Source: Bacteroidota bacterium
GTDB lineage: Bacteria > Bacteroidota > Bacteroidia > Chitinophagales > Saprospiraceae
Length of the DNA stretch: 46,632 nucleotides
Assembly (NCBI GenBank): GCA_024276375.1
Contig: JAJRXG010000364.1
Span: 1 to 46,632 of the forward strand
Direction of reading: 5' to 3'
A model generated the notes under the pieces. That model did not search any database. It was given only the letters and a program-made list of their open reading frames with translations, and was not told where the DNA came from. The position numbers and the translations under genes are program-made. The number at the start of each line of letters is the position of its first letter. The first letter of the stretch is position 1. This document shows positions 8,974 to 17,741 of the stretch, piece by piece.

Positions 8974-9866
8974 ATGCCCGTGTTAAAGATCAAAAATCTA
9001 TCCAAATCATATGGTCGTACTAAGGCCTTAGACAATCTCAATCTTACAATTGAGAAAGGTCAGGTATGTGGCATTCTCGGCCCCAATGGCAGCGGCAAAA
9101 CTACCACTTTGGGTATCATTCTTAATATTTTAAAAAAAGATAGTGGTAGTTATGAGTGGTTTGATGGAGCCTATGGTGAACGGGCAAGATTAAAAATCGG
9201 AACGATTCTCGAAACTCCCAATTTCTACCCTTATATGAATGCCGCCCAAAACCTCGATATCGTTCGCCAAATAAAAGGCGTAGAAAGAATAAACAGTGAT
9301 GAGCTTCTGCAACAGGTAAATCTCGCCCATCGAAAAAAACATCCTTTAGAGCCTATTCTCTAGGTATGAAGCAGCGTCTCGCCATTGCTGCGACACTTAT
9401 CGGAGAGCCTGAAGTATTGATTTTTGACGAACCTACCAATGGTCTAGACCCCGAAGGAATCTCTGAAGTGAGAAGTATCTTGTCACATATCGCCTCGTCC
9501 GGTAGAACGGTCATTATGGCTTCTCATTTGCTCGATGAAGTTGAAAAAATATGCTCTCATGTCGCTATTATCAAAGCCGGCACCTTGCTCGCAACCGGAC
9601 CGGTTGGTTCCATACTCAACGACAACGTAACACTTGAAATAGATGCACCTGACAGAGAACGCTTACTTGCGCATATCAATAGTCTTCAAATCTCAAGTCA
9701 CGTCACAGAAACCCCAAAATGGGTAGAATGTGTATTGACAGATGATGTTGACATTGTAGCATTGAGTAGGAGTTTTTATGAAGCGGGGATCATACCCACA
9801 CATTTTGCAACTCGTAAGAAAAAACTCGAAGAGGAGTTCTTGGAGATCACACGAGCATCACATTAA
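8974..9866 (+). CDS. ABC transporter ATP-binding protein split into two frames (8974-9363 and 9366-9866); full-length if a -1 shift occurs at the A7 run
   Basis: First ORF has Walker A GPNGSGKTTT; second has Walker B VLIFDEPTNGLDPEG and H-loop; signature YSLGMKQRLA is restored only by a -1 shift at 9333-9339. Confidence 0.8.
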
Positions 9867-9874
9867 TTCATCAT

Positions 9875-10702
9875 TTGAAGTGTAAATATAATATGATTAG
9901 ATTGCTAAAATTGGAGTATTCCAAGTGGAAGAACAACAGCGTAATAGGAATATTGGTGTTTCTATATGTCATCATGATGCCAACACTGATTTTTCTCGGC
10001 AAACAGTTTGACAACCTCCCCAATGGCATGCCTAGTAATGATGTATTTTTTGAGTTCCCTACCATGTGGGGGTGGCTTGGATATGCGGCGAGTTGGCCCG
10101 TGTTTTTCTGCCTGGGATTGATTGCCGTCTTTATAGTTGTCAATGAAGTGAGCTATAAAACCATGAGACAAAACGTGATGACCGGACTTACCCGCAAGGA
10201 ATTTTTTGTGGCGAAAGTCTTAAGCGTCATAGTGATCAGTATTTTGGCTACTCTTCTGTTTACGGTTGTGGGCTTAGTTATTGGATTTGTTCACACCCAA
10301 GGAGCATCATTGTCAGATGCATTTGACAACAGTTGGTCTATAGGAAGATTCTTTTTATTGTGTATGGGATATATGTCCTTCGGGCTTTTCTGTGGATTTG
10401 TATTGAGGAGATCCGGTGTAGCGGTATTGTTCTATCTGATCTACATCATTGTCTTGGAATCTATCCTCAAATGGCTGATTCACTTTCAATTGTTAAACAA
10501 TAGCAGTGTGAATTTTTATCCTGCCAATAGTTTTGAAGATCTCATGCCTTTGCCTTTGTTTCACTTCGCCGATGCCATCCCAAAAAAGGAAATGAGCTTT
10601 GATTTTCTACTGACTTACACAGAAGCCAGTATTTCGACAATCGTATGGATCATCGTATTCTTGGGTTTATCGTATTGGAGCATGACAAGAAGGGATATAT
10701 AA
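9875..10702 (+). CDS. ABC transporter permease (ABC-2 type)
   Basis: 275 aa multi-TM protein directly downstream of the ATPase. Confidence 0.8.
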   Translation: MKCKYNMIRLLKLEYSKWKNNSVIGILVFLYVIMMPTLIFLGKQFDNLPNGMPSNDVFFEFPTMWGWLGYAASWPVFFCLGLIAVFIVVNEVSYKTMRQNVMTGLTRKEFFVAKVLSVIVISILATLLFTVVGLVIGFVHTQGASLSDAFDNSWSIGRFFLLCMGYMSFGLFCGFVLRRSGVAVLFYLIYIIVLESILKWLIHFQLLNNSSVNFYPANSFEDLMPLPLFHFADAIPKKEMSFDFLLTYTEASISTIVWIIVFLGLSYWSMTRRDI

Positions 10703-10724
10703 TCCCGAATTGGATTGAGCACCA

Positions 10725-12143
10725 CTAAGAAATTTTAGGACGCAAACCCAATTCGATTCCGATTCTTAGCATATAATCACGTGCCGAGGATGCATCATTG
10801 GGGATAATACCATCGAGTATGGCCTCTCTAATGGCTGTTTTGACTTCTCCAACTTGACGAGAAGGAGGAATGTCAAAGGTTGCCATTATTTCTTCTCCGG
10901 AAATAGGTGGCTGCCAATTGCGCAAGCGGTCTTTCTCCTCAAGCTCTATCATTTTTTCTTTTACCAATTGGTAATTGGCCAAAAAGCGCTGCATCTTGCT
11001 TGGGTTCTTGGTAGTGATATCGGCTTGACATAAAGTCATCAAATCATCGATTTCATCACCGGCCTCATAAAGCAATCTCCGTACGGCAGAATCTGTAATA
11101 TTTTTTCCGGTCAAACTGATAGGCCTTAAATGCAAGAGCACTAGTTTTTGCACATATTTCATTTCATTTCCCAAGGGTAGTTTCCATCTACGAAAAATCT
11201 TGGGAACCATATATGAACCTACAGCATCGTGTCCATGAAATGTCCACCCCACTCTCTGATCAAATCGCTTCGTTCGGGGCTTACCAATGTCATGCAACAG
11301 CGCGGCATACCTCAACCACAGATTATCAGAGACTCGAGATACATTGTCCAGAACCTCCAACGTGTGGTAAAAATTGTCTTTATGTCCCTTGTTATTGATA
11401 TAATCTACCCCTCTCAAGGCGTAAACCTTTGGAGCTATAATCTCGCACAATCCTGTATCCATCAATAACTTCCAACCTAGTGAAGGTTTTGTTGAAGCCA
11501 TTATTTTATTGATCTCCGTAGTGATGCGTTCTTGTGAAACAATCTCAATGCGCTCAGCATTATTGACGATTCCATTGAAGCTGTCTTCATGAATTCTAAA
11601 ATCCAACTGACAGGCAAATCGCACTGCACGCATCATTCTCAGTGGATCATCAGAAAATGTAATATCCGGATCCCGGGGTGTTCTGATAATACCCTCCTCT
11701 AAATCCTTCATCCCATCAAAGGGATCGATAAACCTCCCCTCGTCCGAACCACTAATCTGCAATGCCATTGCATTGATCGTGAAGTCTCTGCGTCTCTGAT
11801 CATCCTCGAGCGTTCCCAAACTTACAACCGGATTGCGCGAATCAACAGCATACGATTCCTTGCGAGCTCCAACAAACTCAATATCCACTCCTCTATAAAC
11901 GATCATGGCTGTACCAAATCGCTTGAAAATCTGAGGTCGCCCAACCCCCAATCTCTTGGCAACACCTTGCGCCAACTTGATACCATCACCCACACAAACG
12001 ATATCAACATCTTGAGTGCTACGGTTTAAAATCTTGTCCCTAATATATCCTCCTATGAGATAGGCCGACATCTCTATACGATCAGCTTCAACACGTACCG
12101 CAGCAATAATATCTTGCTCTGCTTCAGTATATTTCCAGTTCAC
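10725..12143 (-). CDS. cca: CCA tRNA nucleotidyltransferase / poly(A) polymerase family protein with HD domain
   Basis: AYLIGGYIRDKILNRSTQDVDIV, RRRDFTINAMA, DPFDGMKDLEEGIIRTPRDP, HD motif LLHDIGKP. Confidence 0.92.
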   Translation of the reverse strand: MNWKYTEAEQDIIAAVRVEADRIEMSAYLIGGYIRDKILNRSTQDVDIVCVGDGIKLAQGVAKRLGVGRPQIFKRFGTAMIVYRGVDIEFVGARKESYAVDSRNPVVSLGTLEDDQRRRDFTINAMALQISGSDEGRFIDPFDGMKDLEEGIIRTPRDPDITFSDDPLRMMRAVRFACQLDFRIHEDSFNGIVNNAERIEIVSQERITTEINKIMASTKPSLGWKLLMDTGLCEIIAPKVYALRGVDYINNKGHKDNFYHTLEVLDNVSRVSDNLWLRYAALLHDIGKPRTKRFDQRVGWTFHGHDAVGSYMVPKIFRRWKLPLGNEMKYVQKLVLLHLRPISLTGKNITDSAVRRLLYEAGDEIDDLMTLCQADITTKNPSKMQRFLANYQLVKEKMIELEEKDRLRNWQPPISGEEIMATFDIPPSRQVGEVKTAIREAILDGIIPNDASSARDYMLRIGIELGLRPKIS

Positions 12144-12164
12144 TCAATGATACTTTTCAAATCA

Positions 12165-13163
12165 TTAAATATATTGCGAGGATAGAGTCTCTGAATAACG
12201 TGCTTCTACCTCGTCAATTATTGCATATATCCTGTCGGGATCGGATTCAGTGACCAACCTTGATCGATATGTTTTAATTAAGGGTAGTCCTTTAAAATAA
12301 TTGGTATAATGCCTGCGCATTTCAAGTACTCCCAACTTCTCTCCTTTCCATTCAATACTATGCTTCAAGTGTTGACGTACAGCGGTGCACTTTTCTTCAA
12401 TACTTGGTGGATCCAACTTCTCTCCTGTTTCTAAATAATGTTTTATCTGCCTGAAAATCCATGGATTCCCTATACTTGCACGGCCGATCATTATGCCATC
12501 TACACCGTAGCGATTCTTATACTCCAATGCCTTTTCCGGACTATCAATATCCCCGTTTCCGATGATGGGAATGTGAATTCTAGGGTTCTCTTTAACTCGT
12601 CTAATGTGAGACCAATCCGCCTCCCCTTTATACATTTGCTTGCGCGTACGTCCATGAATCGCCAATGCCTGGATACCGACATCCTGCAATCGTTCGGCAA
12701 CTTCTGATATCATTATGGAGTTTTCATCCCATCCGAGACGTGTTTTGACGGTAACGGGAAGTTGAGTGGCATTGACAATCTCAGCTGTCAGTTTGACCAT
12801 CCTAGGAATGTCCTTGAGTATTCCTGCACCAGCCATTTTACAAACGACCTTCTTGACGGGACAACCAAAGTTGATATCCAACACTTCCGGCTGTGCTTCT
12901 TCTACAATCTCCGCTGCCCTACGCATACTATCAATCTCGGCACCAAATATCTGAATCCCGATGGGACGTTCATAATCGTATATATCCAACTTCTGAATAC
13001 TCTTGTGTGCATCGCGAATGAGACCTTCTACCGATATGAACTCCGTGTACATCATATCGCATCCCGCCTGTTTACACAATGCTCTAAAAGGGGGATCACT
13101 AACATCCTCCATCGGCGCCAAAAACAGCGGAAAACCATCAAACTCAATATTTGCAAGACGCAT
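12165..13163 (-). CDS. dusB: tRNA-dihydrouridine synthase
   Basis: LAPMEDVSDPPFRALC, DINFGCPVKKV, VTVKTRLGWD, IHGRTRKQMYKGEADW, IMIGRASIGNPWIF. Confidence 0.93.
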   Translation of the reverse strand: MRLANIEFDGFPLFLAPMEDVSDPPFRALCKQAGCDMMYTEFISVEGLIRDAHKSIQKLDIYDYERPIGIQIFGAEIDSMRRAAEIVEEAQPEVLDINFGCPVKKVVCKMAGAGILKDIPRMVKLTAEIVNATQLPVTVKTRLGWDENSIMISEVAERLQDVGIQALAIHGRTRKQMYKGEADWSHIRRVKENPRIHIPIIGNGDIDSPEKALEYKNRYGVDGIMIGRASIGNPWIFRQIKHYLETGEKLDPPSIEEKCTAVRQHLKHSIEWKGEKLGVLEMRRHYTNYFKGLPLIKTYRSRLVTESDPDRIYAIIDEVEARYSETLSSQYI

Positions 13164-13256
13164 ACAACACGTTTCAGTAATCCTTAAATCGACAATTTGC
13201 TTAGAACCTCAATATTGAAGTCATCCTATCATACTTTCTTCACTGACTTCATGGCA

Positions 13257-13264
13257 CAAAGGTA
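13257..13264 (-). promoter_or_regulatory. putative TAnnTTTG promoter for dusB
   Basis: Minus-strand TACCTTTG, exact consensus match, about 95 nt upstream of the dusB start. Confidence 0.5.
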
Positions 13265-13578
13265 ATTGAATGCATCAATTATGACCCATATTTGTCATGC
13301 ATCCAAAACAGATCATAGGATCTGAAAATGATAAGCAAAGCATAACTCCCTCCAAACGAAGGCATCCAGCACCACATCATCTACCTGCATTGATGCCCTC
13401 ATTTATCCGTGCAGAATACTAATGACTAGCTTAAATCAAAAAATATGGATCCTAAAACACGGATTGGGAACTACTTCATATCTTAAAATGTTCTTAAAAT
13501 TGAGTCTCATACATAAGAAAATGTACTCTATAGGAGTTACTATAACAGTTAGATAGTTTTTTCATACAATTCGGTTTA

Positions 13579-13610
13579 GAAGCTTACTTAAATGTGAGCT
13601 TCTTTTTTTT
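13579..13610 (+). terminator. intrinsic terminator with no annotated upstream gene on the plus strand
   Basis: GAAGCTTAC-TTAAAT-GTGAGCTTC followed by T8. Confidence 0.75.
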
Positions 13611-13795
13611 GTGGTGACATAAAAATGCTGACAAGCAAAAAGGTCATTATCGTCCATTATAATTTGAAGTCCCCCCTCTCCATTTTATCCACGAAAAGGC
13701 AACCAATCTGATTTGGTCTTGCTCCAATCAAATCATATGTCAGCCCAATCAAAATGACAGACGAACTAGTCAGGATCAGCTACTTACTGATTACA

Positions 13796-14764
13796 TTATA
13801 GAGTGTTCTCTTTGGTATTCCAAAGATCAATAGGATATTTGCCCTCTGAAATTAAGGCTCGTAATCGTTTCATTACAAATGGCTTGTCCTTCTGATACGT
13901 CACTCCAAACCATGACTCATCACACGTAAGAATTTTTACTTTCTTTGCATCCGTAGATATCAGATTCTCGATCAGCAAGGGAATAAAAAACTCAGATTTT
14001 GGTTCATGGCCATGTTTCGCCATAAATGAAATAAACGCCGCTTCACAAAAGGGAAAATAATCCTTATGAAAGATCCACAAATTCATGGACACCGGTGTAT
14101 CGGGATCGAAATATGTCACCACTCCCTCATCTGAAGTATTAAAAATCCTACCTTCCTGATCAAATCCAATTTTTAAGGTTTCCTCAATGCCCGCAAGGTT
14201 GTTCTCTTGATCAATTGAACAAACACCTCGATTGACGGTACCGTATTTGCTCATAGTTTGACGCAATTTATACGCTACCAATCCATATGCCATATCTTGC
14301 TGCGTATTCAAAAATCGAATACAAGTGTCATAGGCATCTCGACCATAAAAGTCATCCGCATTGATTACGACAAAAGCACTCTGTATCTCATCTCGTGCCA
14401 CCCAAACGGCATGCGCCGTTCCCCAAGGTTTTGTTCTGTCTTCGGGGATCTGAACCCCTTGAGGAACATCTTCTAACTCCTGAAACACATAGCTGATTTG
14501 GATCAGATCCTCAAATTTGTTAGAGAAAAAAGTTCGAAATTCCACTTCAAATGACTTGCGAATAACAAATACCACTTTGCCAAAACCCGCTTTTATGGCA
14601 TCATATATCGAATAATCCAAAATAGTTTCTCCATTGGGTCCAAAGGCATCCATTTGCTTCAGTCCTCCATATCTGCTGCCCATTCCGGCTGCCAGTACCA
14701 CTAGCGCCGGAGCGCCTTCTTGTATCCTCATATCTACATTATTACTCAAGGTCGCAAAGATCAC
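13796..14764 (-). CDS. sugar-phosphate nucleotidyltransferase family protein
   Basis: LVVLAAGMGSRYGGLKQMDAFGPNGETILDYSIYDA; NTP transferase fold. Start could be 14734 (MRIQEG). Confidence 0.8.
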   Translation of the reverse strand: MIFATLSNNVDMRIQEGAPALVVLAAGMGSRYGGLKQMDAFGPNGETILDYSIYDAIKAGFGKVVFVIRKSFEVEFRTFFSNKFEDLIQISYVFQELEDVPQGVQIPEDRTKPWGTAHAVWVARDEIQSAFVVINADDFYGRDAYDTCIRFLNTQQDMAYGLVAYKLRQTMSKYGTVNRGVCSIDQENNLAGIEETLKIGFDQEGRIFNTSDEGVVTYFDPDTPVSMNLWIFHKDYFPFCEAAFISFMAKHGHEPKSEFFIPLLIENLISTDAKKVKILTCDESWFGVTYQKDKPFVMKRLRALISEGKYPIDLWNTKENTL

Positions 14765-15054
14765 TAATATGTCAATAAATCATATCAATATGCGCATTTT
14801 AAATGCTCATCACATTGCCAGACAAAGACTGTTAGAGCAATCTGATATGACGGAATCAGTGTATGCTGTAGTCAGGATATGTCAGGAGTATGGCATATTG
14901 TCAAAAATATGCCATAAAAACATAATGTGAAGCGTCATATTTCGTATTTTTGAACCTTGAAAAACTTGGCCGGTGTGTCGCTTCAGCATAGAGATTATGC
15001 TAAAACCACCTGAATTAGGCATGTCATATATACATATGTAAATAAAATGTAATG

Positions 15055-15062
15055 TATATTTG
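15055..15062 (+). promoter_or_regulatory. putative TAnnTTTG promoter for the cytochrome c peroxidase gene
   Basis: TATATTTG exact match, 25 nt upstream of the preferred ATG at 15088. Confidence 0.4.
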
Positions 15063-15087
15063 CCTGATAACAAATAAAATAGGATTG

Positions 15088-16425
15088 ATGAGTCGATTTA
15101 TTGCGTGTTTATTTCTTCTTGTATTGCTTACGGGGTGCACAAAAGATGTAATGGATAGAAATATCCAATTGGATTTAGATATAAAGCGCCAGATAAGTAG
15201 TTTCAGTCCTGATGGCAGTTATACATACTACATTTTACCGGATGAAGGCGATCTTGCCAGTTTGCCACAGGATCAGCGCAATCTGTTAAGTCCCGAGAAG
15301 GTAGCCTTGGGTAAGATGTTGTTTTATGAAACAGGGCTGGCCACTGGCGCCAAGTTTGAATCCGGAATCGGCACCTATTCATGTGGCAGTTGTCATCTTC
15401 CAACAGCGGGAATGCGACCTGGGGCGCCTCAAGGAGTTGCAGACGGAGGTATGGGATACGGTGTCAATGGTGAGAACCGCTTGAGATTGAGTGAATACAA
15501 CGAAGATGATCTTGATGTCCAGAGTGCTCGCCCACTGAGTTTAATCAATGTGGCATATGTAACCAATACTTTTTGGAATGGTCAGTTTGGCGGAGAAGGA
15601 AGTAATATTGGTACAGAAGATGTCTGGGATCTCAGAGAGGACACTCGACGAAATGCACTTGGATATAAGGGTGTTGAAACGGTCAATTTTGCGGGAATTA
15701 TCACTCATAGAATCCTAATAAACAAGGAGTTATTGGATCAATACGGCTATACAGAAATGTTTGATAGAATTTTTCCGGAATTTGAGCCGGAGGAGCGTTA
15801 TACACAATTTGTAGCTTCCTTGGCATTGTCGGCATACTTGAGAAGTATCGTATCGGATCAAGCTCCTTTTCAGAAATGGTTAAAAGGAGATATGGAAGCA
15901 ATGTCGAAACAAGAAAAGCTAGGAGCTTCGCTGTTCTTTGGCAAGGCAAGGTGTGCCAATTGTCACTATGAAAAGAACTTAGGATCGAATGAGTTTCATG
16001 CCTTAGGCGTCAAAGATATTTATCAACGTCCGAGTTATAGTGCTTCCGAGGATGATCGACGCAACTTAGGTCGTGGTGGATTTACGCTCAAAGAAGAAGA
16101 CAACTATAAGTTTAGAGTACCTCAATTGTACAACATGGGAGATGCCCCATTTTACTTTCATGGTGCAAGCAAGACAAATTTAGAAGAACTCTTGGAGTAT
16201 AAGATAATAGCTCAATCCGAAAATCCCAAAATATCCAATGATAGACTATCCGAAAAATTCTTGCCTATCGATTTAAATCAAGAAGAGAAAGATGCAGTAC
16301 TCGCTTTTTTAAATCAAAGTCTAAGAGACCCCAATTTAAAAAGATACATGCCGGAATATGTTCTGTCCGGTCAATGCTTTCCGAACAATGACTTTAGGTC
16401 TCGTGTCGATCTCGGTTGCAATTAA
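15088..16425 (+). CDS. dihaem cytochrome c peroxidase / MauG-family lipoprotein
   Basis: Two CxxCH motifs (CGSCH, CANCH); lipobox LLTGC if translation starts at 15088 rather than the ORF-track start 15052. Confidence 0.85.
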   Translation: MSRFIACLFLLVLLTGCTKDVMDRNIQLDLDIKRQISSFSPDGSYTYYILPDEGDLASLPQDQRNLLSPEKVALGKMLFYETGLATGAKFESGIGTYSCGSCHLPTAGMRPGAPQGVADGGMGYGVNGENRLRLSEYNEDDLDVQSARPLSLINVAYVTNTFWNGQFGGEGSNIGTEDVWDLREDTRRNALGYKGVETVNFAGIITHRILINKELLDQYGYTEMFDRIFPEFEPEERYTQFVASLALSAYLRSIVSDQAPFQKWLKGDMEAMSKQEKLGASLFFGKARCANCHYEKNLGSNEFHALGVKDIYQRPSYSASEDDRRNLGRGGFTLKEEDNYKFRVPQLYNMGDAPFYFHGASKTNLEELLEYKIIAQSENPKISNDRLSEKFLPIDLNQEEKDAVLAFLNQSLRDPNLKRYMPEYVLSGQCFPNNDFRSRVDLGCN

Positions 16426-16433
16426 AAGGCATC

Positions 16434-17390
16434 TTAACGAGTAAAATACTTCGAATCTATTCTTGGAATCAAGTACCATGCTTTGGGCGTGATCTCCTCT
16501 TGAACTTTCTCCAGATAATCTCCGAGATCTTGGACATCACAATCAAATACAACAAAAACCCTAAATCCTGCGCCTTGGTCAATTATGTCAGATTGATATC
16601 CTTTGGCTCTGGCTTGTTGAGCGAGTCGTTCGGCGTTATGCTTCATTCCAAAGGAACCAATCACTATTTTACACCCTTCACGTCTGATACTGTCTGTTAA
16701 AAAAGACCGATACTCGGCATTCAAATCTGATGTGCTCATCGTATCCTTGTGGAGCTCCACTCGAACCGCTATCAGCTGTTGAGTCCGCAGATGATAAGAT
16801 CGCAAGCCTACAACGAGAAGTCCCGCACCCAATACTACAATGAGCAACGGTAATAAAGACGCCTTCCACCACATAGAATCATCTAGGGACTTTGCCTCCT
16901 GCGTCGATGTCAAAGACGTATGGATACTTGGTTTTTTATGGCTATACGCATCTATATCGGATAGGCTGTCAGCCCTACTCCCTATAGGAGTAAGGCTAAT
17001 TGGCAGCAGGTGCTTTATTTTTCTTTTCCAATCTTCATCAATGCGTTCTAAAACAGAGTTCCCATCCTCCAATCTTCGTATATCTCCGATTCCCGGCAAA
17101 TGAGTTTTGCCGATATTCAAGAGCTCGTTAATCTTCAAAGACACCTGTTTTTTTAGGGCTTTTTGACGCGCTTTTGCCATAAGGTTCTCGCGCTCAATTA
17201 TCTCCCAAATATTCTCCCCGTGTCGTGCTTGAGTCTGAAGATATAGGATCTTTGAAGGAGGATGTATGACATGGTTTTTAGTATCAAGATGAGCCGGAAT
17301 CTGCTCCCATGAAAAATACCCTATTCCCGGTATAGCTACACATGGAAAGCGAGATAGTGCATAATCGAGAAGATCAGATATTGATGTCAT
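16434..17390 (-). CDS. membrane protein with N-terminal HU-CCDC81-like region and C-terminal SPOR-like domain
   Basis: N-term ISDLLDYALSRFPCVAIPGIGYF; single central TM; C-term CKIVIGSFGMKHNAERLAQQARAKGYQSDII...GFRVFV resembles SPOR. Confidence 0.65.
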   Translation of the reverse strand: MTSISDLLDYALSRFPCVAIPGIGYFSWEQIPAHLDTKNHVIHPPSKILYLQTQARHGENIWEIIERENLMAKARQKALKKQVSLKINELLNIGKTHLPGIGDIRRLEDGNSVLERIDEDWKRKIKHLLPISLTPIGSRADSLSDIDAYSHKKPSIHTSLTSTQEAKSLDDSMWWKASLLPLLIVVLGAGLLVVGLRSYHLRTQQLIAVRVELHKDTMSTSDLNAEYRSFLTDSIRREGCKIVIGSFGMKHNAERLAQQARAKGYQSDIIDQGAGFRVFVVFDCDVQDLGDYLEKVQEEITPKAWYLIPRIDSKYFTR

Positions 17391-17412
17391 TTAAGAACCA
17401 AGGTTAGTATAT

Positions 17413-17547
17413 TGAGTTGCAAATGCTCTATTATCCAAGATCACGCCCTTGCACAATGCCATAATCAAAATGGAGGAATCGTTAAAGCTCAAGTAACGGA
17501 AACTAATGACTTGCAAATATCTTGACAATATGATTTTAAATGACTTC
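17413..17547 (+). repeat. dispersed intergenic repeat, copy A
   Basis: Shares head TGAGTTGCAAATGCT and tail AATGACTTGCAAATA.CTT.ACAATATG...TAAATGACTTC with copy B at 31520-31656; nearly equal length. Confidence 0.65.
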
Positions 17548-17594
17548 ATTGTACTTTCGTGTAACAATAAACCTAAGTTAAAATATAAAGAGTG

Positions 17595-17602
17595 CAAAGG
17601 TA
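17595..17602 (-). promoter_or_regulatory. putative TAnnTTTG promoter of the HU-CCDC81/SPOR gene
   Basis: Minus-strand TACCTTTG exact match; implies a ~200-nt 5' UTR containing repeat copy A. Confidence 0.45.
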
Positions 17603-17741
17603 AGAAGTGTGAACTTAAGTCGTATCTTAAATCTCTTGATCCATCAAGATTAGAGCCACGAGCCATCACTGGTGCTTTTGAATGATTTTAAATCAATACT
17701 GATTGATGGATGAGTAGTATGTAACTAAAGAAGATAAACAC

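Noticed and set aside
17391-17669. 92-aa minus-strand ORF upstream of the SPOR gene
   Set aside because: Spans the putative promoter and dispersed repeat copy A; better explained as non-coding 5' region.
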